NCBI GenBank assembly: GCA_031550205.1
Contig: JAVBOV010000056.1
Location: forward strand, 1 to 22,715
Direction: 5' to 3'
From: JAVBOV01 sp031550205
Lineage (GTDB): Bacteria > Pseudomonadota > Alphaproteobacteria > RF32 > CAG-239
DNA: 22,715 bases
Numbering within the stretch: position 1 is the stretch's first letter; every line of letters begins with the position of its first letter. This document shows positions 1 through 6,791 of this stretch, one piece after another. The translations under genes were made by a program, and so were the position numbers. The notes under the pieces are model-generated. The model made no database searches. It was not told the origin of the DNA and saw only the letters and a program-made list of their open reading frames with translations.

Positions 1-83
1 TTCATTTTTAGTCTTTAGCTAAAAATGGAATTGATGCACTAAAAAGAAGAACAATATTTGTATGAAAGCAAAGCGCTAGGCAT

Positions 84-182
84 CGAGCCGTGGCAGGACT
101 TTTGGTTCCTTTTGGTCTCAAAAGGAACGTAAAAAATTTGCAGGTAAAGGACTGGAAGAAAAATAAAGATGAGATTGCCGCA
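84..182 (+). repeat. Family B repeat, 3' part (copy 1)
   Basis: This matches the 3' third of the repeats at 5973-6251 and 21608-21865. It has a GGCAGGA-like entry, a 10-bp perfect stem (GTTCCTTTTG at 105-114, CAAAAGGAAC at 119-128), a TGCAGGTAAA block and the closing GATGAGATTGCCGC. The stem sequence differs from that of copy 3 (GTTACTTTGG/CCAAAGTAAC) but stays paired. The 5' half of the family is missing here. Bases 1-83 hold a 9-bp stem (CATTTTTAG/CTAAAAATG) near the contig edge and nothing else recognised. Confidence 0.7.
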
Positions 183-324
183 TTACGGCAAACCGCAGGT
201 TTTTACAAACAAAACCTTCTTCGACCAAAACTGGCCCGGCCCCTTTGCCCTTAAAAACGAAAACCCGCTGACAGAAGAAGAGCTGACAAACCTGCACAAG
301 CACCTAAAAAAATTGTTTAACTAA
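169..324 (+). CDS. Small hypothetical protein or gene remnant (51 aa)
   Basis: An ATG at 169 opens 51 codons ending in TAA at 322-324. The product starts MRLPHYGKPQVF and ends in an amphipathic, charged stretch (PLTEEELTNLHKHLKKLF) that looks like a genuine protein C-terminus, with aromatic residues (FFDQNWPGPF) before it. No Shine-Dalgarno is visible. The first codons lie in the family B closing motif GAGATTGCCGC, and an in-frame stop sits just upstream at 145. One reading is that a repeat replaced the 5' end of a longer gene; another is a small gene captured by repeat-derived start codons. It overlaps the convergent regulator by 8 bases. I do not recognise the family. Confidence 0.4.
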   Translation: MRLPHYGKPQVFTNKTFFDQNWPGPFALKNENPLTEEELTNLHKHLKKLFN

Positions 325-625
325 CACCTCTAACAATCTCATCAACCGTCCTGATATTATCCAATCTATCGGCAATTTTCATACGCGATTTTTCCAAATC
401 ATAAAGATTCTGCAACTGCAAAAAATGTCCGTCTTTAAGCTTAAAAAATTTACACAAACGCAAATCCGCATCAGGAGTAACCCTTCTCTTGTTTGCAAAT
501 ATCTCAGATAACCTCGGAGCATGAATCTGCGTATGCATCGCAACCTCAAGCTGATTAAGCCCATATTTAGCCATCAGCCTTTTAATCTCACTAACCGCTT
601 TATTCTCAATCTCTAAAAGCTTCAT
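317..625 (-). CDS. HigA-like XRE-family transcriptional regulator (orphan antitoxin type)
   Basis: The product has 102 residues from the ATG at 623-625, which is preceded by GGAGGTGG at good spacing. An upstream in-frame ATG would add nine residues with no ribosome site. The core is a helix-turn-helix (about residues 18-60: NQLEVAMHTQIHAPRLSEIF), followed by the VTPDADLRLCKFF...LQLQNLYDLEKSR block typical of HigA/VapI antidotes, where the usual form is VTPDTALRLARFF...WLNLQ..YDLE. In HigBA modules the antitoxin binds DNA and represses its own operon. No HigB toxin gene is visible on either side: upstream is 300 bp of repeats and downstream a 51-codon ORF. It may be a solitary regulator or the survivor of a decayed module. 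The tandem repeats just upstream are the natural candidate operator. Confidence 0.75.
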   Translation of the reverse strand: MKLLEIENKAVSEIKRLMAKYGLNQLEVAMHTQIHAPRLSEIFANKRRVTPDADLRLCKFFKLKDGHFLQLQNLYDLEKSRMKIADRLDNIRTVDEIVRGVS

Positions 626-653
626 AACCACCTCCATCCATATCCATGTCACA

Positions 654-781
654 CAATTTTCTCTCTATAAGACACCACATGACAACTCTCTCTTTATAAA
701 AGAAGTACTGCATCACAATCTTCTCTTTATAAAAAAGACACCACATAACAACTTTCTCTTCATAAAAAAAATACCGCATTA
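654..781 (-). repeat. Four tandem ~33-bp imperfect repeats upstream of the HigA-like gene
   Basis: Units begin at 654 (29 bp), 683, 716 and 749 (33 bp each). Each opens CAAnnnTCTCTnnATAA and closes with a GCAT or ACAT element. They follow one another without spacers, so this is not a CRISPR. Read on the minus strand each unit offers a TTTATAAAGAGA-like block, so the array lies where promoter and operator of the regulator should be. Repeated binding sites for that regulator are the simplest inference. Confidence 0.6.
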
Positions 782-805
782 TCCAACTATTGTCAATTTA
801 AATTA

Positions 806-835
806 CCAAATACCGAAAATATTATCGGTATTTGG
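806..835. promoter_or_regulatory. Operator-like dyad, 11-bp arms
   Basis: CCAAATACCGA (806-816) is the exact inverse of TCGGTATTTGG (825-835), with an 8-base AT spacer. No U-run follows, so a terminator is unlikely. Its outer half, TTACCAAATACCGA, matches 12 of 14 bases of the half-site TTACCAATTACGGA in the flgF upstream palindrome at 14543-14586. Confidence 0.45.
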
Positions 836-863
836 AAACAAACAAATTACAATAAACTTCACA

Positions 864-928
864 TATCCAACTTTAAACCAAGCCGCAATAAGCTGTGCGT
901 ATCCAAATTTAAACCAAGCCGCAATAAG
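864..928. repeat. Two 29-bp direct repeats (36-bp period)
   Basis: Bases 864-892 and 900-928 are identical except for one base (TATCCAACTTTAAACCAAGC against TATCCAAATTTAAACCAAGC, both continuing CGCAATAAG). A 7-base spacer separates them. They lie between the regulator's upstream repeats and the pheT terminator, in a stretch with no ORF. Confidence 0.65.
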
Positions 929-951
929 ATTTACATCTCAAATATTGCCAT

Positions 952-987
952 AAAAAAAATTGCACCATACAATTCAGCATGGTGCAA
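952..987 (-). terminator. Rho-independent terminator of the rpmI-rplT-pheST operon
   Basis: On the minus strand the 9-bp stem TTGCACCAT/ATGGTGCAA (979-987 with 960-968) is followed by eight Ts, 20 bases after the pheT stop. Confidence 0.85.
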
Positions 988-1007
988 ATCATGAAAATCA
1001 GCCGACT

Positions 1008-3395
1008 CTAAGCCCTCAGTTCTCCTCCGCACTTAGACTTAACTGCCTGAATAACCTTGTTCATCAAGGTCTCAATCTCGGCATCGGTATACGTTTTCAA
1101 AACAGGCTGAAACGTCACCGCCACGGCCAAAGACTTCTTGCCATCCGGCAAATTGGCGCCTTCATAAACGTCAAACAAGCGCACGTCAAAAATATTATCC
1201 TTATCCGCCGCCTTAACCGCCTGCAAAACATTTGCCGCCAAAACATCTTTCTCAACCACAAAAGCAAAGTCTTTTTCCACTGCCTGCAGTTGATAAAGCT
1301 CCAGCTTTTTCTTGGCCTTATCCGCACTTAAACGCGGCTCGGGAATGTTGTCTAAAAACACCTCAAAAGCCACTGCCCTTTGCTTCAAGCCAAACGCCTT
1401 CAAAACGCTCGGGTGCAGCTCGCCGAAACATGCCAGCACATTCTTGCCCAAACGCAAAGCACCTGAACGCCCGGGGTGATAATATTCCGGAGCATCCGCT
1501 GTAACCTGCAAACTCTCGGTTGGGCCTCCTGCTGCCGCAATCGCGCTCATCGCATCAGCCTTTGCATCATACGCATCTGCCTCGCGCGGAGATTTGTTCC
1601 AAGTCTTCTTAACCGGGCTGCCCAGCTTAACACCCGTTGCAACCAGATTTTGCTCAAACGGATTCTTCCCGAAAAACTCCGGCCCAATCTCAAACAAAGC
1701 CAAATTGGCAAACCCGCGGGCAATGTTGTTTTTGCAAGCCAGCAGCAAGTTCGGCAAAATACTCGGGCGCATCTCGTCCAAATCAGAAGCAATCGGGTTG
1801 GCCAAAAACACCGGCTCCTTACCTTTTCTAAAATATTTTGCGGTCTCAGAATTGGTAAAGCTCCAGGTCACCGTTTCATATAAACCCTTGGCAGCCATTG
1901 CGTGCCTAACCTCAACCACTCTCTTCTGCTTGGGCGATAATACCTCGCTCGGAAACTTATCGCAAGGCATGGAAACCGCCGGAATTTCATCCAGACCAAT
2001 CATCCGCACCACTTCCTCAACCAAGTCGTGCTCGCCCTTAATATCTCCGCGCCAGGCCGGAGCTGTAGCTTTTAAACGCTCTTTTTCTTTTTCTATTTTA
2101 AAGCCGAGCTTTTCCAAAATCTCCGTAATCTTTTTTTCAGAAACCTCCAGCCCGATAAGATCTTTCAAACGAAAAGGACGAATGTAAGCAACCGATAATT
2201 CCGGCTTCTCGCTTCCGGCAATTTCAATTCCTGAAGCCTCGCCGCCGCAAATTTCCAAAATCAACCCGGTTGCATAATCAGACGCCAAACTGCTGTTGGA
2301 AGGGTCCACAAACCGCTCATAACGATAACGAGAATCAGACTCAATCTGAAACTTGCGCCCGGTTCTGGCAATCACTTCCGGGTTAAACACCGCCGATTCC
2401 AAAAACAAATTTTTAGTTTCCGCAGAACAGCCTTTGCCGATGCCGCCCATAATTCCTGCCAAGCACTGAACGCCCTCGTCATCGCAAATTCCCAAAGACT
2501 GCGCATCCAAAGCATATTCTTTTTCCTCGAGCGATACAAATTTTTCGCCCTCTTTAGCCATGCGCACCACAACATCGCCCTTAAGCTTGTCGGCATCAAA
2601 AGCGTGCATCGGCTTGGCCAAATCATAGTTAACATAGTTGGTAATATCCACCAGCGGAGAAATGCTGCGCAAACCGATTGCCGTTAACCTATCCTTCATC
2701 CATTTCGGTGTAGAAGCTTTGTTGTTCACACCCTTAATATATCTTCCCACATATGCCGGACAAGCTTTAAAATCTTCAATCTTAACTTTAACCGGTGATT
2801 TTAACTTGCTCTCAAACTTGGCAATTTTCAGCTCTTTCAGTTTTCCCAAACCGGCCGCCGCCAAATCTCTGGCAATTCCCCTAACGCCCAAACACTCGGC
2901 ACGATTCGGCGTAATATTAATTTCAACCACCGGGTCAATGCTCAAAACATCTTCCGCGCACAACCCAATCGGCGTCTTGGCATCAAGCTCAATAATCCCG
3001 TCATGGTTATCACCCAAACAAAGCTCCTTTTCAGAACACATCATGCCAAAGCTTTCCACATCTCTAATCTTGCCCACCTTCAAAGCTTCATTATAAAGAG
3101 GAATCACTGTGCCCACCGGCGCAAAAATCCCCACCATGCCCAGCTTGCAGTTCGGCGCGCCGCAAACCACCTGCAAAGATTCTTTGCCGGTGTTAACTTT
3201 CAATAAATGCAGTTTATCGGCATTCGGGTGTTTGCAAAAATCTTCAACTTTTGCTGTAACAAAGCCCGCCAAGTTGCTGGCCGGATTAAAAACTTCTTCA
3301 ACTTCAAGCCCGATCTTGGTCAGCGTATCGGTAATTTCTTTCAAGCTTGCGGTTGTTTCCAAATGTTCCTTAAGCCAAGATAATGTAAATTTCAT
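1008..3395 (-). CDS. pheT: Phenylalanyl-tRNA synthetase beta subunit
   Basis: The 795-residue product has the family's normal length. PheT pairs with PheS as an alpha2beta2 enzyme that charges tRNA-Phe in the cytoplasm. The N-terminus MKFTLSWLKEHL is typical. An EMAP/tRNA-binding domain follows (about 42-150, NADKLHLLKVNTG), then B3/4 (about 210-380, editing of mischarged Tyr-tRNA-Phe), B5 (about 405-475) and a C-terminal FDX-ACB anticodon-binding domain (about 700-793, ending LMNKVIQAVKSKCGGELRA). Its start codon shares one base with the pheS stop (TAATG), with GGAGG inside the end of pheS, so the two are translationally coupled. It is the last gene of the operon and ends at a strong terminator. 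Confidence 0.97.
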   Translation of the reverse strand: MKFTLSWLKEHLETTASLKEITDTLTKIGLEVEEVFNPASNLAGFVTAKVEDFCKHPNADKLHLLKVNTGKESLQVVCGAPNCKLGMVGIFAPVGTVIPLYNEALKVGKIRDVESFGMMCSEKELCLGDNHDGIIELDAKTPIGLCAEDVLSIDPVVEINITPNRAECLGVRGIARDLAAAGLGKLKELKIAKFESKLKSPVKVKIEDFKACPAYVGRYIKGVNNKASTPKWMKDRLTAIGLRSISPLVDITNYVNYDLAKPMHAFDADKLKGDVVVRMAKEGEKFVSLEEKEYALDAQSLGICDDEGVQCLAGIMGGIGKGCSAETKNLFLESAVFNPEVIARTGRKFQIESDSRYRYERFVDPSNSSLASDYATGLILEICGGEASGIEIAGSEKPELSVAYIRPFRLKDLIGLEVSEKKITEILEKLGFKIEKEKERLKATAPAWRGDIKGEHDLVEEVVRMIGLDEIPAVSMPCDKFPSEVLSPKQKRVVEVRHAMAAKGLYETVTWSFTNSETAKYFRKGKEPVFLANPIASDLDEMRPSILPNLLLACKNNIARGFANLALFEIGPEFFGKNPFEQNLVATGVKLGSPVKKTWNKSPREADAYDAKADAMSAIAAAGGPTESLQVTADAPEYYHPGRSGALRLGKNVLACFGELHPSVLKAFGLKQRAVAFEVFLDNIPEPRLSADKAKKKLELYQLQAVEKDFAFVVEKDVLAANVLQAVKAADKDNIFDVRLFDVYEGANLPDGKKSLAVAVTFQPVLKTYTDAEIETLMNKVIQAVKSKCGGELRA

Positions 3396-4462
3396 TACGA
3401 AAGTCCTCCTGTCAAAGACGGTCTTTTCAGCGGATTAAATCCGTAATGTTTCAACCACCGAATGTCCGATTCAAAAAACGTGCGCAAATCCGGAATGCCA
3501 TATTTCAGCATCGCCAGCCTGTCAAGCCCCACACCGAAAGCAAACCCCTGATATTTATCCGGGTCAATGCCGCCGGCTCTTAAAACATCCGGGTGCACCA
3601 TGCCGCAGCCCAAAATCTCCAGCCAGTCTGAACCGGCGCCGATTTTAAGCTCGGTCTTGGTCTTCAAACAGCCAATATCCATCTCGGCCGAAGGCTCCGT
3701 AAACGGAAAAAAGCTCGGGCGATAACGCACCGGAATCTCATCCAGCTCAAAAAACGCCTTCACAAAATCATACAAACAGCCCTTCAAGTGCGCCATGGTA
3801 ATATTGGTATCAATCACTAACCCCTCAACCTGATGAAACATCGGTGTGTGCGTGGCATCATAATCCGAACGATAAGTGCGCCCCGGCGCAATAATGCGAA
3901 TGGGCATCTCGCCCTTTTCCATGGTGCGGATCTGCACCGGAGAAGTGTGCGTTCTTACCACGTAACCTTCATCGCCTTTAATATAAAACGTATCCTGCAT
4001 CTGGCGCGCCGGGTGGTTTTCAGGCATATTCAGCGCCGTAAAGTTGTGAAAATCGTCTTCAATATCCGGCCCTTCCGCCACCTTAAAACCCATCTGCCCG
4101 AAAATTGCCGCCACTTCCTCAAAAATCTGGCTGACCGGATGAATGGTGCCGGAAAGCATCGGACGGCTCGGCAGCGTAATGTCAATTTTCTCTAACTTCA
4201 GTTTTTCATTAATAAAATCTGCCTCAAGCTTGACCTTTTTGGCCTCCAGCTCTTTTTCAATTTCTTCTTTCAAAATATTAAGAGATGCCGCAAACGCCTT
4301 TTTCTCCTCCAAATCGGAAATAGAGGCAATATCTTTCATCATCAAAGTCACCGTGCCTTTTTTGCCGAAGGTAGAAACTCTGATTTCTTCCAAAGCCTGC
4401 AGATTTTGGGCATTTTTAATATCGCCCAAAAGCCCTTTTTTCAAATCATTAATATCGCTCAT
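3395..4462 (-). CDS. pheS: Phenylalanyl-tRNA synthetase alpha subunit
   Basis: The 355-residue catalytic subunit is full length. It has an N-terminal coiled-coil region (about 1-85, rich in E and K, which grips tRNA) followed by the class II catalytic core. The motif 2 region YRSDYDATHTPMFHQVEGLV and motif 3 GFAFGVGLDRLAMLKYGIPD are intact. The enzyme activates phenylalanine with ATP and, with PheT, transfers it to tRNA-Phe. The gene lies 83 bases after rplT with a hairpin between them, and overlaps pheT by one base. The ribosome site is modest (AAGGA about 10 bases before ATG). Confidence 0.97.
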   Translation of the reverse strand: MSDINDLKKGLLGDIKNAQNLQALEEIRVSTFGKKGTVTLMMKDIASISDLEEKKAFAASLNILKEEIEKELEAKKVKLEADFINEKLKLEKIDITLPSRPMLSGTIHPVSQIFEEVAAIFGQMGFKVAEGPDIEDDFHNFTALNMPENHPARQMQDTFYIKGDEGYVVRTHTSPVQIRTMEKGEMPIRIIAPGRTYRSDYDATHTPMFHQVEGLVIDTNITMAHLKGCLYDFVKAFFELDEIPVRYRPSFFPFTEPSAEMDIGCLKTKTELKIGAGSDWLEILGCGMVHPDVLRAGGIDPDKYQGFAFGVGLDRLAMLKYGIPDLRTFFESDIRWLKHYGFNPLKRPSLTGGLS

Positions 4463-4491
4463 CTCAAAACATTCCTTTTTCTTTAAAGTAT

Positions 4492-4523
4492 AAAAGAGTC
4501 ATCTTAGCTAAGATAACTCTTTT
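4492..4523. terminator. Hairpin between rplT and pheS (terminator or attenuator)
   Basis: The arms AAAAGAGT-C-ATCTTA and TAAGAT-A-ACTCTTTT pair around a 2-base loop with one internal mismatch. The T-run is strong on the plus strand (TTTTATTTTTT) and weak on the minus strand (CTCTTTTATACTTT). It lies inside the ribosomal-protein/pheST transcription unit, where E. coli carries the pheM leader attenuator, so partial termination before pheS is plausible. No Phe-rich leader peptide is visible. Confidence 0.6.
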
Positions 4524-4545
4524 ATTTTTTATTCCAATTTCACAC

Positions 4546-4902
4546 TTATTTCAAAGAGTTCTTGGCTTGTTCAACCAACTTAGCAAAAGCTGCAGGCTCT
4601 TTCAAGGCGATATCGGCCAAAACCTTGCGGTCAAGTTCAACACCGGCTTTCAAAAGCCCGTTCATAAATCGGGAATAAGTCAAACCATTAAGGCGGGTAG
4701 CCGCATTAATTCTTTGAATCCATAAAGAGCGGAAAGTTCTCTTCTTGTTTTTGCGGTCACGATAAGCATATTGCAGCGCTTTCTCAACCTTTTCCACGGC
4801 AACGCGGAAAACGTTCTTGTTGCGACCTCTATAACCTTTTGCCATAGCAAAAATTTTCTTATGGCGGGCGCGGGCGGTAACCCCTCTTTTAACACGAGAC
4901 AT
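4546..4902 (-). CDS. rplT: 50S ribosomal protein L20
   Basis: The 118-residue basic protein matches L20 end to end: MSRVKRGVTARARHKKIF at the N-terminus, then the RGRNKNVFRVAVEKVEKALQ and YRDRKNKKRTFR blocks, and SLWIQRINAATR. It binds 23S rRNA early in large-subunit assembly and represses its own operon in several bacteria. It is preceded by GTAGGAGGAAAG and lies 12 bases after rpmI. Confidence 0.98.
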   Translation of the reverse strand: MSRVKRGVTARARHKKIFAMAKGYRGRNKNVFRVAVEKVEKALQYAYRDRKNKKRTFRSLWIQRINAATRLNGLTYSRFMNGLLKAGVELDRKVLADIALKEPAAFAKLVEQAKNSLK

Positions 4903-4914
4903 CTATCTTTCCTC

Positions 4915-5112
4915 CTACAAATACGGTAAAAATTGTTTAACAATCTTAGCATCGCTCTCAGAAAGCAGAGTGGTGCCGCGGGCTTGTCTTTTCATTTTGG
5001 TAGGTTTGGCAAACAGACAGTGTCTCTTGTTTGCAAAATTTCTTTTCAATTTACCGGTTCCGGTAACAGAAAAACGCTTCTTCACAGAAGACTTTGTTTT
5101 CATTTTTGGCAT
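4915..5112 (-). CDS. rpmI: 50S ribosomal protein L35
   Basis: The 65-residue product MPKMKTKSSVKKRFSVTGTG... is L35 at standard length, with the KMKRQARGTTLLS block. It is the first gene of the rpmI-rplT-pheS-pheT unit. TAGAGGAAAT gives a good ribosome site. The infC gene, often directly upstream, is absent here; palindromic repeats and a promoter-like sequence occupy that place. Confidence 0.97.
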   Translation of the reverse strand: MPKMKTKSSVKKRFSVTGTGKLKRNFANKRHCLFAKPTKMKRQARGTTLLSESDAKIVKQFLPYL

Positions 5113-5190
5113 TTTATTTCCTCTAAATTTAAGGTTAAACAGCGGCGCTCAGGCATGCCATTACGCACCAAGACGCCTTAAAGAACCCCC

Positions 5191-5218
5191 TTTATACACC
5201 ATTTCTCAAAAGAATCAA
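5191..5218 (-). promoter_or_regulatory. Candidate sigma-70 promoter of rpmI-rplT-pheST
   Basis: On the minus strand TTGATT (5218-5213), a 16-base spacer and TATAAA (5196-5191) give a leader of about 75 bases before rpmI. This is recognised from consensus only. Confidence 0.4.
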
Positions 5219-5237
5219 CACCTTTTTTCTGACATTT

Positions 5238-5274
5238 CCCTCTCCCCTCGTGGGAGAGGGTCAGGGTGAGGGGG
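5238..5274 (+). repeat. CCCTCTCCC...GGGAGAGGG palindromic repeat
   Basis: A 9-bp perfect stem, CCCTCTCCC (5238-5246) with GGGAGAGGG (5252-5260), is followed by TCAGGGTGAGGGGG. Intergenic repeats of this form are common in many proteobacterial genomes. Confidence 0.75.
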
Positions 5275-5290
5275 TAAAACATCCATCCTT

Positions 5291-5375
5291 ATCATGCTGA
5301 GCCCGCCGAAGCATCTTATAGAAAAAAGCACTTCCTCTATGTTTCAGCAAGATGCTTCGACAAGCTCAGCATGAC
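5291..5375. repeat. Inverted repeat of the TCATGCTGAGC...GAAGCATCTT type
   Basis: The left arm (5291-5317) ends GCCGAAGCATCTT. The right arm (5349-5375) begins AAGATGCTTCG and ends GCTCAGCATGAC. They flank a 31-base spacer. The arms match about 23 of 26 bases in inverse orientation. Confidence 0.8.
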
Positions 5376-5466
5376 AATTTTTCACCATTTCGTCCAAAAA
5401 CCTCTTTACTTAGACCAAAATATAAGCTACATACACCCCAAACTAATATTATTAAAACTTATCATT

Positions 5467-5928
5467 ATGAAAAAAACATTATTTAATGGCAACACTTTAG
5501 AGGTTCGCCCATCACGCCTTACTTCAAGACGCCAAGTTGTGCTTATTAGAAGTCAGAACGGCAAAAAGCTTTTCAAAAAAGTTTTCTCTCCTATACAGGA
5601 TGTGAATATTGAACAAAACATTATCAGAATTTCTAAATTTTGGATAACTGCAGAAGGTTTAGTCTTAAACGATTTATACCGAGGTTTGGAGTTCTTCCCA
5701 AACAAGCACATCAGGGCAACCAGCCGTAAAACCGATTTTGTCGGCGTAATAGATGCTTTAGGCCAAGAAGCTGTTCCTTTTAAATATAACATGATAAAAG
5801 TAATACCTGAGGTCGGATATAAGCTGTTCAGCATTAAGTCTGTTGACGGCACATCCTCTAACTTTAGCACTAAAACCAAAACAGTTGATTTCAATGGAAA
5901 AATCATTACTCCTAAGAAGTTATATTGA
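5467..5928 (+). CDS. WG-repeat-like protein
   Basis: The product has 153 residues from ATG 5467 (MKKTLFNGNTLEV). The frame stays open 96 bases further upstream, but that part lies in the palindromic repeat. No signal peptide or membrane segment is seen. The C-terminal half resembles one or two WG/KWG beta repeats (DFVGVIDALGQEAVPFKYNM at about 97-116, then TVDFNGKIITP near the end); the usual unit is GlIDktGkeviPfkYd. Such repeats fold as beta propellers or arms, often without known function. The leader has no Shine-Dalgarno and is AT-rich, and its composition is more AT-rich than the core genes nearby. Repeats flank it on both sides, so recent acquisition is possible. A strong terminator follows the stop. 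Confidence 0.65.
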   Translation: MKKTLFNGNTLEVRPSRLTSRRQVVLIRSQNGKKLFKKVFSPIQDVNIEQNIIRISKFWITAEGLVLNDLYRGLEFFPNKHIRATSRKTDFVGVIDALGQEAVPFKYNMIKVIPEVGYKLFSIKSVDGTSSNFSTKTKTVDFNGKIITPKKLY

Positions 5929-5934
5929 ATAAAA

Positions 5935-5964
5935 AACAGGCTCTACCCAGAGCCTGTTTTTTTT
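5935..5964 (+). terminator. Rho-independent terminator
   Basis: A 10-bp perfect stem, AACAGGCTCT with AGAGCCTGTT around ACCC, is followed by eight Ts, a few bases after the stop at 5928. Confidence 0.9.
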
Positions 5965-5972
5965 ATATCCAC

Positions 5973-6251
5973 CCTCTTCCTTTCTTTCTTCCTCTTTTCT
6001 GCCTTAGGAAAAGTATTTAGACTTTGTTAGCGTAGTCTTGCGTCCTTCGGTTCGCAGCGGTTCTACCGAAAGAACAATAAGACAGCCAAAGAATGATAAT
6101 AGAGGAAGGCAGAACTTTAGCGGAGAAAGCAAGGCGGAGCTTACAAAGTCTTAATGCTTTTACTCAGGCAGAGTCTTTTGGGCACGATGGGACGCCAAAG
6201 TAACTAAACCCCGTGCAGGTAAAAAACTACGAAAAAAGATTCGGATGAGAT
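5973..6251 (+). repeat. Family B repeat (copy 2), giant hairpin with 3' module
   Basis: It opens with a polypyrimidine stretch (5973-5998). The outer left arm begins CTGCCTTAGGAAAAG at 5999 and pairs with the right arm ending TTTTACTCAGGCAG at 6171. Twenty-seven of the outer 33 bases match in inverse orientation, and pairing continues inward through GACTTTGT.AGC. A small inner stem TTCGGT/ACCGAA lies near 6056-6070. Downstream come a degenerate CTTTTGG/CCAAAG stem, GTGCAGGTAAA and GATGAGATTGCCGC. It aligns along its length with 21608-21865. Open frames across it are by-products of the repeat. Confidence 0.75.
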
Positions 6252-6305
6252 TGCCGCGCTTCCGTCTCCGCTTCGCTCCGTCGCGACAGGCCGCTCGCAA
6301 TGACG
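6246..6305 (-). repeat. TCATTGCGAG...GGCAATCTC palindromic repeat
   Basis: The segment runs GAGATTGCCGCG ... CGCTCGCAATGACG, the reverse orientation of the repeats at 17442, 17611 and 22476. The interior is GC-rich with short inverted segments (CGGAGCGAAGCGG). Confidence 0.75.
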
Positions 6306-6334
6306 TTTTAAATGGGATTGCCGCGTTCCACCAT

Positions 6335-6365
6335 CACTGACCACTGACCTCTGCCTCTGACCACT
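6335..6365. repeat. Heptad tract (CACTGAC-type units)
   Basis: The units are CACTGAC, CACTGAC, CTCTGC (one base short), CTCTGAC, CACT. The same CACTGAC heptamer occurs in the tract at 14621-14665. Confidence 0.6.
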
Positions 6366-6370
6366 ATAAA

Positions 6371-6397
6371 AAAACGGGCATATTGCCCGTTTTTTTA
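6371..6397 (-). terminator. Rho-independent terminator of the EF-hand gene
   Basis: ACGGGC/GCCCGT around five bases is flanked by A- and T-runs on both sides and lies directly after the minus-strand stop at 6398. It could act in both directions. Confidence 0.88.
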
Positions 6398-6730
6398 TCA
6401 CCAATCAGAATTAGACCTCAAATACCCGCTTAAATCCGCCGGCGTAATATACCCGTCCTTATCCGTATCCATAATCGCAAATTCTTCGGCCGGAGTTTTA
6501 TATGTTCCTTCTTTCTTATCTTTCCTAATCTGGCGCTCCACATCTCTGGTAACCACTTTGCTCTTATATTCATCCAAAGTCAGCTTGCCGTCGCCATCCT
6601 TGTCCATATAAGAAAACATATAATCCGCGTTCTTATCATTTTGCGTCCTAATCCCTTCCGGAGTCTTATACTTCGCCTGCACCGCCAAAGCAAACAAACA
6701 CATCAAGCCCGCCAATAAAACTTTTTTCAT
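6398..6730 (-). CDS. Secreted EF-hand calcium-binding protein
   Basis: The product has 110 residues. Residues 1-19 form a signal peptide (MKKVLLAGLMCLFALAVQA), so the mature protein is probably periplasmic. Two EF-hand loops are visible: DKDGDGKLTLDE (43-54, all canonical ligands present) and DTDKDGYITPAD (88-99, with Asp instead of Glu at position 12, which can weaken or alter metal binding). A KTP motif recurs at residues 22-24 and 78-80. Calcium binding is inferred from the loops; the partner and role are unknown. GGAGGAGGTG precedes the ATG. The gene stands alone between lolD and a terminator. Confidence 0.85.
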   Translation of the reverse strand: MKKVLLAGLMCLFALAVQAKYKTPEGIRTQNDKNADYMFSYMDKDGDGKLTLDEYKSKVVTRDVERQIRKDKKEGTYKTPAEEFAIMDTDKDGYITPADLSGYLRSNSDW

Positions 6731-6749
6731 GCAACACCTCCTCCAAACT

Positions 6750-6776
6750 CGTCATCCTGAACTCGTTTCAGGATCT
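6750..6776. repeat. Short palindromic repeat GTCATCCTGAA...TTCAGGAT
   Basis: CATCCTGAA and TTCAGGATC pair around a 5-base loop between lolD and the EF-hand gene. Similar GTCATCCTGA...TCAGGATC repeats are scattered in many bacterial genomes. Confidence 0.6.
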
Positions 6777-6791
6777 CCTCAATTAAATGTC

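Noticed and set aside
118..303. 61-codon open frame on the minus strand
   Set aside because: The opposite-strand ORF at 169-324 is more protein-like; this one covers the repeat stem and lacks a ribosome site.
654..928. CRISPR array
   Set aside because: The repeats adjoin without unique spacers, units vary, and no cas gene is present.
5371..5466. Upstream start for the WG-like protein
   Set aside because: The extra 32 codons begin inside the right arm of a palindromic repeat with no ribosome site; ATG 5467 is more plausible.
6204..6404. Open frame on the minus strand
   Set aside because: It runs across a TCATTGCGAG repeat, a heptad tract and a terminator, and has no ribosome site or protein-like pattern.
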